A stretch of DNA of 64,000 nt from Clostridiales bacterium UBA3758 (GTDB lineage: Bacteria; Bacillota; Clostridia; Oscillospirales; Oscillospiraceae): the NCBI GenBank assembly GCA_002371675.1, contig DFGE01000022.1, forward strand, positions 186,001 through 250,000, in the 5' to 3' direction. Positions 57,580-64,000 of the stretch are shown here, piece by piece. Position 1 is the stretch's first letter, and every line of letters starts with the position of its first letter. The notes under the pieces were generated by a model. The model was not told the DNA's origin. It did no database searches and saw only the letters and a list, made by a program, of their open reading frames with translations. The position numbers and the translations under genes are program-made.

Positions 57580-58191
57580 TCACGGAGTATCGTCTATTTC
57601 AGAGATCTCGAGCAGATAGCGTCCGCAGGCGTTGATGATCGTCGTTCCGCCGTATTCGTGGACGCGCTCCTGTCGGGCGGCATAGCGCTGATGGACATGG
57701 CCGTGGACAAGGTAGCGGGGATGCCAGTGGTCGATCAGCTCGCGGAAGCTGTGGAAGCCGCGGTGCGCGGGCGTGTCCAGGTCGCCGAGCCCCTCCACGG
57801 GTGCGTGCGTGAGGACGATATCAACCCCGCCGGCGAGCTTGAGCTTGAGCCAGAGCTTGCGGATCCTGCGGCGCATTTGCCGATCGGTGTACTGGTTGGG
57901 GCCGCGGTTGTAGAGATAGCTCCCTCCGAGGCCGAGGATGCGAAGCCCGTTGACTTTGACGAGTTTGCCGTCGATATTCTCGCAGCCCTCGGGCGGCTTC
58001 GTCTCATAGCTGACGTCGTGGTTGCCGGGGACGTAGAGCAGGGGCTTGTTCGCCATGGTGACGAGAAAGCTCAGATATTCCGCCTTCAGATCACCCGCAG
58101 AGAGGATGAGATCGACGCCCTTGAGACGGCCGGGGGTATAATAGTCCCAGAGAGCCTTTTCTTCCTCATCGGAAATCAACAGCAGCTTCAT
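57580..58191 (-). CDS. Calcineurin-like metallophosphoesterase
   Basis: A 203-residue phosphoesterase with the motifs LSAGDLK, PGNHD, LTHAP and VHGHVHQ. The first motif, usually DxH, reads LISDEEEKAL here, with Glu where the His would stand, so one metal ligand is changed. Likely a cytoplasmic phosphodiesterase of unknown substrate. Its ATG overlaps the stop of the BMP-like gene (ATGA), so the two are translationally coupled. Confidence 0.87.
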   Translation of the reverse strand: MKLLLISDEEEKALWDYYTPGRLKGVDLILSAGDLKAEYLSFLVTMANKPLLYVPGNHDVSYETKPPEGCENIDGKLVKVNGLRILGLGGSYLYNRGPNQYTDRQMRRRIRKLWLKLKLAGGVDIVLTHAPVEGLGDLDTPAHRGFHSFRELIDHWHPRYLVHGHVHQRYAARQERVHEYGGTTIINACGRYLLEISEIDDTP

Positions 58192-60125
58192 AGTTGTCTC
58201 TCCACTTTTTGCGGAGCGATCAAGTCGCGGTAAACGCCGAGCAGCCGCACGAGCTCACGGGAGCGCGGCTGCAGAGCCTCAAAAGGCGGGATCGCACCGT
58301 CCACATTTTCGCAGAGCCAATCCATCGCTACGATTTCTTCCGCTCGAAGGCTCTGCCCTTCGCCGCAGCGGAGAACGCCATTCTGATCCGGGATCTGATC
58401 GCTGAAAGGCTGGAAGCTTCCATCGGCAAGCGCGCCTCGCAACAGGCGGGCAAGTCTGCACACACCGTCCGGAAGCTCCGGGGGGAACTGGAGATCCAGC
58501 ACGCCGCTGTCCAGCCCCCAATAATAATTGATCGAGCGATCGCTCGGCTCATCATTCCAGCCGCCGTTGAAGATGGAGCGGACGAGTCTCACATAGAATT
58601 CCCCCCAGTCCAGACAGGGTACAGCCAGCGTCTGAAGCTGCCCGTCCTCCCGGATGCGGAATAGGCCCCAGTCTTTGTCCCCGTGCGCCATGCTCGGGTA
58701 GGCAGCGTCCCTGTTTGAAATCACACGCACGCCATCCTGCAGCAGCTTCCCGAGCGGATCGTCATCGAGACAGGACCAGCGCAGGCGGATGCGGGCGCGC
58801 GGATTCGTGAGGCGCGCGCCGAGCGCGAAGGCGTTGATGCCGGCGGGCGTCCCGAAGATGGGGTAATCGGCGATATAGCCGATCTCGTCCTCAGTCGCCA
58901 TGGCGCCGGCAATTGCGCCGGTGATGAATTTACACTCGTAAGAGCGAGCATAATACATGCGCACACCCGTATAGGGCTGGGAGAGGGAACAGTTGAGTAC
59001 CTTGACGCCCTTGTGCGCAGCTGCGATCCGCCGACAGTCCTCGATCATGCTCGGGAGCGTCGCGAAAATAAGCTTGGCGCCGCTATCGACAGCCTTCTCC
59101 ATGGCGGAAAACGGGTCCTCGTCGCCGCTGAACCAGACAGAGGTCTCGACCGCACTGCCCAGCTTCTCTTCAAGACAGAGCCGGCCGTGCTCATGTGCGC
59201 GCGTCCATTCGCTCTCCTCCGGTGAAAAACCGTATATAAAGGCGGCATGGATGTGATCCGGCACCGCAGCGCTCAGGATCCTGGAGACAAGACTTTTTTC
59301 CTTTGCGTCCGGCTCGGTGGTGAGCTTGATGGGCTCGGAGCCGGCCTGGGCGCTGACGTCCGGCCAGAGTGCCTCAAGCGCTTTTGTCAGCTGCGCGCTC
59401 GTCATCTCCTTGAGCTCGCGGAAGCTGTGGATCTCCAGGAAGCTCAGCAGCGCTTCCGCCGGCGTCGCGCCGACGAGCCTGCGCGTCTCAAGTGCCGCGC
59501 GGAAATGAGCGTAGCCCGCGGAAAAGCTGCGGCGCTCCTCCGTCGTCCAGACGGCATCGGCCTCCAAGCCGAGCGCGGCCTGCAGCCTGCGGTAACTGCC
59601 CGGCTTTTTGAATTCCAGCCCGTACAGGCCGGAAAGGGCATAGAAATCCATGAACTCGTAATACATCAGCACGGCAGGCTCCTCCGTCTTTTCCGGGACG
59701 AGGCGAACTACGCTGCCGGGGACGCTGGGTGCATCAAAGCTGCGCAGTACGCTGACGCGCTTGTTGCCCTCTTCGATATAAAACTTGCCGAGATACTCAT
59801 AGCACTGAACCGGATCGCGGATGCCCTCTTCGAGATGCGCCTCACAGAGCAGCATCCACTTGCTGGCGAATTCCGTGTTTTCTGCGAGCAGCGGCATGAA
59901 ATTCCCCGCGAGAGCGTTCACGCGCCCGACGGTCTTCGTTCCAACGATCAACTCCGTCGGGATGTCCAGCAGGCCGAGTTTTTCCTGCCGCACGATTTTC
60001 ACATTTTCCAGCAGTGTGTCCAGCACAAGGGGATAAGGGTTCTCTCCCCTGCCCTGCGCCGCTTTCACATATTTCTGTCCCGCCTTCATGGACTGGACAT
60101 ACTGATTCAGGATCTCCTGGCTCAT
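58188..60125 (-). CDS. ParB-like/BMP-family fusion protein
   Basis: A 645-residue soluble protein with no signal peptide. The N-terminal part (about 40-165) looks like a ParB/Srx fold: IPTELIVGTKTVGR near 50 and YIEEGNKRVSVLRSF near 125. The middle (about 310-520) resembles the BMP/PnrA/Med ligand-binding domain (AAFIYGFSPEESEWTRAHEHG, then EDEIGYIADYPIFGTPAGINAF). These are usually extracellular lipoproteins for nucleosides, so a cytosolic sensor is suggested. I chose the ATG at 60125 (AGAGGG upstream); ATG 60161 is an option. Overlaps the phosphoesterase gene. Confidence 0.75.
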   Translation of the reverse strand: MSQEILNQYVQSMKAGQKYVKAAQGRGENPYPLVLDTLLENVKIVRQEKLGLLDIPTELIVGTKTVGRVNALAGNFMPLLAENTEFASKWMLLCEAHLEEGIRDPVQCYEYLGKFYIEEGNKRVSVLRSFDAPSVPGSVVRLVPEKTEEPAVLMYYEFMDFYALSGLYGLEFKKPGSYRRLQAALGLEADAVWTTEERRSFSAGYAHFRAALETRRLVGATPAEALLSFLEIHSFRELKEMTSAQLTKALEALWPDVSAQAGSEPIKLTTEPDAKEKSLVSRILSAAVPDHIHAAFIYGFSPEESEWTRAHEHGRLCLEEKLGSAVETSVWFSGDEDPFSAMEKAVDSGAKLIFATLPSMIEDCRRIAAAHKGVKVLNCSLSQPYTGVRMYYARSYECKFITGAIAGAMATEDEIGYIADYPIFGTPAGINAFALGARLTNPRARIRLRWSCLDDDPLGKLLQDGVRVISNRDAAYPSMAHGDKDWGLFRIREDGQLQTLAVPCLDWGEFYVRLVRSIFNGGWNDEPSDRSINYYWGLDSGVLDLQFPPELPDGVCRLARLLRGALADGSFQPFSDQIPDQNGVLRCGEGQSLRAEEIVAMDWLCENVDGAIPPFEALQPRSRELVRLLGVYRDLIAPQKVERQL

Positions 60126-60178
60126 TGACCTTGCCCTCTCACGATCATCGAAATTGTTTTCTCTCATTCTGCGGGCAT

Positions 60179-60207
60179 ACCATATCACAACAGAACGCGA
60201 AAAACAA
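60179..60207 (-). promoter_or_regulatory. Promoter of the BMP-fusion/phosphoesterase operon
   Basis: Minus-strand TTGTTT (60207-60202), 17-bp spacer, TATGGT (60184-60179). Confidence 0.55.
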
Positions 60208-60228
60208 GAACGTTTCTTTGCATTCGGC

Positions 60229-60257
60229 TTTACAAATGCGCATCGGAATGATACGAT
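60229..60257 (+). promoter_or_regulatory. Promoter of the SUV3-like helicase gene
   Basis: TTTACA (60229-60234), 17-bp spacer, TACGAT (60252-60257). Confidence 0.6.
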
Positions 60258-60334
60258 AGCGCGGCATTCCTTCGCGGAATGCCAATCACAGAAAGGCAAT
60301 TCTCAGCATGGGCAACAGAAAAGGAGGCAGGCAG

Positions 60335-62050
60335 ATGACGCTTGACGAAATCGTCAAGCGCTATGGCGTGCCGAAGACGATCATACGTAAATACTTCCCC
60401 CGCGGCGAAGTGCGCCGCTTCCGCTCCCGCAAGGGCTTCTTCTGGACACAGGAGGTATGGAGCCAGGCCGCCGTGGAGTCTTCGCTGCTCCTCCCCGAGG
60501 TGAAGGAGGCAGTTCAAAAGCGCAGAGCAGAGCTCCTGGAGCTGCAGCAATGCCGCGAAATCACCGCCCTGTTTGCACAGTACTCGCCCGAGGCCTATGT
60601 AGAGCGGGCAAGACGCCTGGACAGGCAATTCATCCTGCACGTCGGCCCTACGAACAGCGGCAAGACCTACGACGCCATTGAGGATCTCAAGAAATGGACG
60701 CCGGGCACCTATCTCGGCCCGCTGCGTCTGTTGGCACTTGAGATGTACGACAAAATAAACGCCGCCGGCATCCCCTGCACGATGCTCACAGGCGAGGAAT
60801 ACCTCCCCGTCGAGGGTGCGGAAATCATATCCTCCACGATCGAGCTGTGCGACACGCACACGCATTTCAAGACTGCCGTCATTGACGAGGCGCAGCTGAT
60901 CGCCGATCCCTCGCGCGGCGCGTCCTGGCTACGGGCGATCTGCCTGGTGGACGCAGACGTGGTTCACATCTGTATGGCGCCGGAGGCTCTGAGCTATATC
61001 AGCAATCTCGTGCGCAGCTTCGGCACAGAGCCGAAGATCGTACGGCATGAGCGCCTCGCGCCGCTGCGTTACGGCGGCAGCTGCCGGGACTACCGCGACC
61101 TGCGGGCGGACGACGCGGTCATCTGTTTTTCGCGCAAAAACGTGCTCGCCACCGCGGCGCTGCTCGAGCGCAGCGGCTTTCGGGCGAGCGTGATCTACGG
61201 TGCTCTGCCCCCCGAGGCGCGGCGCAACGAGGTGCGCAAATACCTCAGCGGAGAAACCGATATCGTCGTCGCGACCGACGCCATCGGCATGGGGATCTCC
61301 CTGCCGATCCGCCGCGTCGTATTCGCGGAGACGGAGAAATTCGACGGCAGGCAGTTCCGCGCACTCTCGACCGCGGAGATCAACCAGATCGGCGGACGCG
61401 CAGGGCGCTACGGCATGCACGAGAAGGGCGAGGTACTGGTGCTCGGGGACGATCCCATCATCGGCAACAAGCTCGGCCAGAGCGTACGCGCGCTCAAGGC
61501 CTCCTGCATCGCCTTCCCGCGCGAGGTGCTCGCGACAGACTACCCGCTGCGGCTGCTGCTCAAAACCTGGCAGGCCCTGCCGGGCAGCGGCGCCTTTCTG
61601 CGCGAGGACATGAGCGAAGCGCTGACGCTGCTCTCACGCCTGCGGGGCTTCTCCGTTGAGGAGCAGAAGGAGCTCTGCTTCGACCTTATTACCTGCCCGG
61701 TCGACACGCGCAACGACGAGCTGGTGCGCTATTGGGCCGACTGCGCCCGTGCCATCCTGCGCGGCAGAAAAATCCCCTACCCTCCCTTCGGAACAAAAAC
61801 GCTGCTTGACTGCGAGCTGCAGTACAAGGCCTTCGACATTCATCATCAGCTGCTCCGGCGCATCGGTCGGCCGGACGACTGCAGCGCACAGCGCAGAGCG
61901 ATCTGCGAGCGCATCGCGGAGCTCATGCGGCAGAGCAAGGAAGAATTCATTCGCCACTGCAGGGTGTGCGGTAAGGAGCTGCCGCTCGGCAGCGTCTCCA
62001 ATCTCTGTGACGCCTGCTATCTCGCCCAGGGCATGTCCGGCCGGATCTGA
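60335..62050 (+). CDS. SUV3-like superfamily 2 RNA helicase
   Basis: A 571-residue helicase resembling mitochondrial SUV3. An N-terminal DNA/RNA-binding-like part (MTLDEIVKRYGVPKTIIRKY) precedes the core. There, motif I is HVGPTNSGKTYDA (about 110), motif II is VIDEAQLIAD, FSRKNV lies in domain 2, and motif VI is NQIGGRAGRYG. A C-terminal CxxC ... CxxC zinc ribbon (CRVCGKELP, LCDACY) ends the protein. SUV3 unwinds RNA for a 3'-5' exonuclease. GGAGG lies 7 bases before ATG 60335; ATG 60308 is an alternative start. Confidence 0.85.
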   Translation: MTLDEIVKRYGVPKTIIRKYFPRGEVRRFRSRKGFFWTQEVWSQAAVESSLLLPEVKEAVQKRRAELLELQQCREITALFAQYSPEAYVERARRLDRQFILHVGPTNSGKTYDAIEDLKKWTPGTYLGPLRLLALEMYDKINAAGIPCTMLTGEEYLPVEGAEIISSTIELCDTHTHFKTAVIDEAQLIADPSRGASWLRAICLVDADVVHICMAPEALSYISNLVRSFGTEPKIVRHERLAPLRYGGSCRDYRDLRADDAVICFSRKNVLATAALLERSGFRASVIYGALPPEARRNEVRKYLSGETDIVVATDAIGMGISLPIRRVVFAETEKFDGRQFRALSTAEINQIGGRAGRYGMHEKGEVLVLGDDPIIGNKLGQSVRALKASCIAFPREVLATDYPLRLLLKTWQALPGSGAFLREDMSEALTLLSRLRGFSVEEQKELCFDLITCPVDTRNDELVRYWADCARAILRGRKIPYPPFGTKTLLDCELQYKAFDIHHQLLRRIGRPDDCSAQRRAICERIAELMRQSKEEFIRHCRVCGKELPLGSVSNLCDACYLAQGMSGRI

Positions 62051-62062
62051 GTATAGCTATGC

Positions 62063-62104
62063 GTACACGGGGATCCTCCCGAAGAGGATCCCCGTGTACT
62101 TTTC
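62063..62104. terminator. Terminator between the helicase and sbcC genes
   Basis: Perfect 16-bp stem GTACACGGGGATCCTC/GAGGATCCCCGTGTAC, 5-base loop, then TTTTC on the plus strand. Confidence 0.9.
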
Positions 62105-64000
62105 ATACCGTTTCTGTCACGACCTGGACATGGCTGCCGCCGCTGCGATCCTTGGTAACGAGGATCTTTTTGTCCATGCGGCTCTTGAGTTCGGCCACAT
62201 GGGAGATGATACCTACCAGGCGCTCGCCCTCCGTGAGGTCGTAGAGTGCGTCGATCGCCACTCTCAGCGTATCCTCGTCAAGCGAGCCAAAGCCCTCGTC
62301 CACAAACATCGTGTCGAGCCGAATGCCGCCGGAGCTCGCCTGGATCTCGTCTGAGAGACCGAGCGCGAGCGCGAGCGAGGCCAGGAAGGATTCTCCTCCC
62401 GAGAGGGTCTTGACGCTGCGGGTGCTGCCGTTGTAATGGTCTATCACGTCGAGATCCAGGCCGATTTGCCCGCGGTTCCCGGCGCCGTCCTCGCGCCGCG
62501 TGAGCTGATACTGGCCTCCGCTCATGCGCTGTAAACGAAGATTCGCGCGCTCCAGGATGCGATCGAAATAGGTCATCTGGATATAGGTCTCAAGGCGGAT
62601 CTTGTCCCTCCCGCGGATTTTACCGTTGACGGTTACGGAGAGATCCTCCATCCAGCGGTACTCCTCGTCGAGCGCGGCGAGGTCATGCTGCCGCAGCCGG
62701 ATGCTCTCCTGCGCACTGCGGTTAACGGTGATGCGGCTGTGCAGCTCGCGCTGCTGCGTGGTCAGCTGACGGCGTCGTTCGCTCAGCTCCGTCTGGCGCG
62801 CCAGCTCTCGTTCCCGGTCGAAGCCCGGAGCAGAAGCGCACTGCTCGCGCAGCTGACCGACGCGGCCAAGGAGCTCGGCCAGGCTCTGGCGGCTGCGCTC
62901 CTGTGCGCGGCGGGCCGCCTCAATGGCGGCGTTGATAGCATCCTGCTCCGACCGAAGGCGCAGGATCTCGCCCTTGGCCGCCTGTTCGTCGGGATAGGGA
63001 AGGCGCCGGTCGAGCGCTTCCCGCTCCTCGTGCAGCGCAGTATTGCGTGCCTGATCCGTTGCAAGCGCGGCCTTCTCTGCATGAAGGCTTTCCTCAAGCT
63101 CGCGCAGCAGCTGCTCCTGTTTCGGGAGCTGTGCGTCGAGTGCGTCTTTTTCGTGGAGCTTCTGTTCCTCGTCGAGGATTTCCAGGGTCAGCCGCCTTAT
63201 ATCGTATGCAAGTGTGCGCCGCTCCGATGCAGCGCGGTCTGCCGCCTCTGTGAGCGCGCAGTCCGGCAGCAAGGAAGAGAGCGCTGTTTCCGCCTCTTCT
63301 CTCCTGGCGTCCCGCTGCGTCAGCGCAGCGCGCGCCTCAAGGCTCGCATTGGCCGCGTCGCGTTCTGCGTCCTCCGCGCGTTTTTTCTCCTTCTGCAGCT
63401 GTGCCTCCGTCGGCGCGTCGGCGGATTTCCGTGCGGGACGCGGGTGATCCGTCGCGCCGCAGACCGGGCATGGCGCGCCGGGCTGCAGCCCTTCCGCGAG
63501 GATGCCGGCCTGCTCGGAGAGGAAGGCATGGTTAAGACGCTCATAGCTCTCACGAAGCCGCACGGCGTCGCGCTGCAGGGCGACGAAGCTGTCCTGCCGC
63601 CGGGCAACGTTCTGCTCGCAGCTTTGCAGCAGCTGCAGGCTCTTCAGCAGCGCGGCAAGCTGCGCGTCGCGCGCGCAGAGCGTTTCCTTCTCTCTCTGCA
63701 TGCGCTCCTTTTGTGCTCCGGCGTTTTCAAGCTGAGCGCGTCTCAAGCGGTCCGCCGAAAGCTTTTCCCGACCTTCCGAAAGCACGCGTTCCTTCCTCAG
63801 GATGGCATCCTCCGCGGCAGCGATACGTTTTTGCAGCGTCAGTTCTTCCGCGCGCAGCTCCTCCCGGCGAATATAGCCGGGGAGCTCCGCGTTCAATGCC
63901 GCGGCCTCTGCGCCCAGGCGTTCCCACGCGGGCTTGCGCGCTTCCTCGCAGCGAAGCCTTTCCTCGTCCGCTCCCGCCTTGGCGCGGCTCTGCTCCAGTT
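62103..64000 (-). CDS. sbcC: Exonuclease subunit SbcC, C-terminal part
   Basis: SMC-like ATPase that works with SbcD (Mre11) to cut hairpins and DNA ends. The gene runs off the right end of the window, so its N-terminal ATP-binding half is missing here; about 631 codons are visible. Seen are long coiled coils on both sides of the zinc hook (PCPVCGATDHPRPA). At the C-terminus are the ABC signature TLSGGESFLASLALALGLS, Walker B LDTMFVDEGFGSLD, and the H-loop region GIISHVAEL. The frame is open through position 64000. Confidence 0.95.
   Translation of the reverse strand, partial: LEQSRAKAGADEERLRCEEARKPAWERLGAEAAALNAELPGYIRREELRAEELTLQKRIAAAEDAILRKERVLSEGREKLSADRLRRAQLENAGAQKERMQREKETLCARDAQLAALLKSLQLLQSCEQNVARRQDSFVALQRDAVRLRESYERLNHAFLSEQAGILAEGLQPGAPCPVCGATDHPRPARKSADAPTEAQLQKEKKRAEDAERDAANASLEARAALTQRDARREEAETALSSLLPDCALTEAADRAASERRTLAYDIRRLTLEILDEEQKLHEKDALDAQLPKQEQLLRELEESLHAEKAALATDQARNTALHEEREALDRRLPYPDEQAAKGEILRLRSEQDAINAAIEAARRAQERSRQSLAELLGRVGQLREQCASAPGFDRERELARQTELSERRRQLTTQQRELHSRITVNRSAQESIRLRQHDLAALDEEYRWMEDLSVTVNGKIRGRDKIRLETYIQMTYFDRILERANLRLQRMSGGQYQLTRREDGAGNRGQIGLDLDVIDHYNGSTRSVKTLSGGESFLASLALALGLSDEIQASSGGIRLDTMFVDEGFGSLDEDTLRVAIDALYDLTEGERLVGIISHVAELKSRMDKKILVTKDRSGGSHVQVVTETV

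Overview
This window looks like the chromosome of a GC-rich, spore-forming Clostridia bacterium, most likely an Oscillospirales/Ruminococcaceae-type gut Firmicute. The reasons are sporulation genes (a spoIIAA-like start, spoVAD-spoVAE, spoIIGA-sigE, a SleB-type hydrolase), a PolC-type replicative polymerase, a T-box leader on valS, a CIRCE operator on groES-groEL, and clostridial small families such as DUF4250, NusG-II and Gx transporter. I see no prophage, insertion sequence, CRISPR array or rRNA. Genes are densely packed in short operons with 1-8 bp overlaps, separated by strong hairpin terminators.

Layout. 1-3.6 kb: start of spoIIAA (-), valS (-) and a small membrane protein under one T-box leader. 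3.7-7.3 kb: thrE-like exporter, HAD phosphatase, spoVAD, spoVAE. 7.3-10.1 kb (-): eukaryotic-type hexokinase, then NfeD-stomatin. 10.2-13.0 kb: methyltransferase, Hsp33, a Val-Phe-Gly-Cys tRNA cluster, and a DnaQ-like exonuclease. 13.2-15.0 kb (-): an AT-rich P-loop kinase, an unknown protein with a tiny DUF4250 gene, and a small HD hydrolase. 15.1-18.0 kb (-): a cassette of HPr-kinase-like protein, S24/S26 peptidase and ABC exporter that resembles RiPP maturation/export modules. 18.1-20.8 kb: galK-galT. 20.9-27.3 kb: moaC (-), M50 protease, MoxR-DUF58-transglutaminase operon, PAP2 phosphatase. 27.4-33.5 kb: plsY, GH2 glycosidase, thiN, prmA, zinc-ribbon protein, DUF438 protein. 33.6-36.1 kb: DUF4097 protein, tRNA-Leu, DegV.

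36.4-38.5 kb (-): groEL and groES with CIRCE. 38.5-50.9 kb (-): a long housekeeping run read from right to left as pyrH, frr, uppS, AlkD-like, dxr, rseP, ispG, polC, THUMP methyltransferase, lipid kinase. This joins translation, isoprenoid/cell-wall lipid synthesis, membrane proteolysis and replication. An AlkD-like gene sits where cdsA is commonly found. Divergent from pyrH, spoIIGA-sigE (51.0-52.6 kb) has a promoter with two Spo0A-box-like sites and a 22-bp spacer. 52.7-54.3 kb: mgtE behind a leader with a proline-containing upstream ORF. 54.5-60.2 kb (-): MATE transporter, Gx transporter with NusG-II protein, SleB-like hydrolase, metallophosphoesterase, and a ParB-like/BMP fusion protein. 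60.3-64 kb: a SUV3-like helicase (+) and the C-terminal part of SbcC (-).

The points most worth following are the kinase-peptidase-ABC cassette, the shared Spo0A-box promoter region between spoIIGA and pyrH, the mgtE leader ORF, the SUV3-like helicase, the ParB/BMP fusion, and two families of short structured repeats (5661-5814 with 32066-32215, and 34629-34890).
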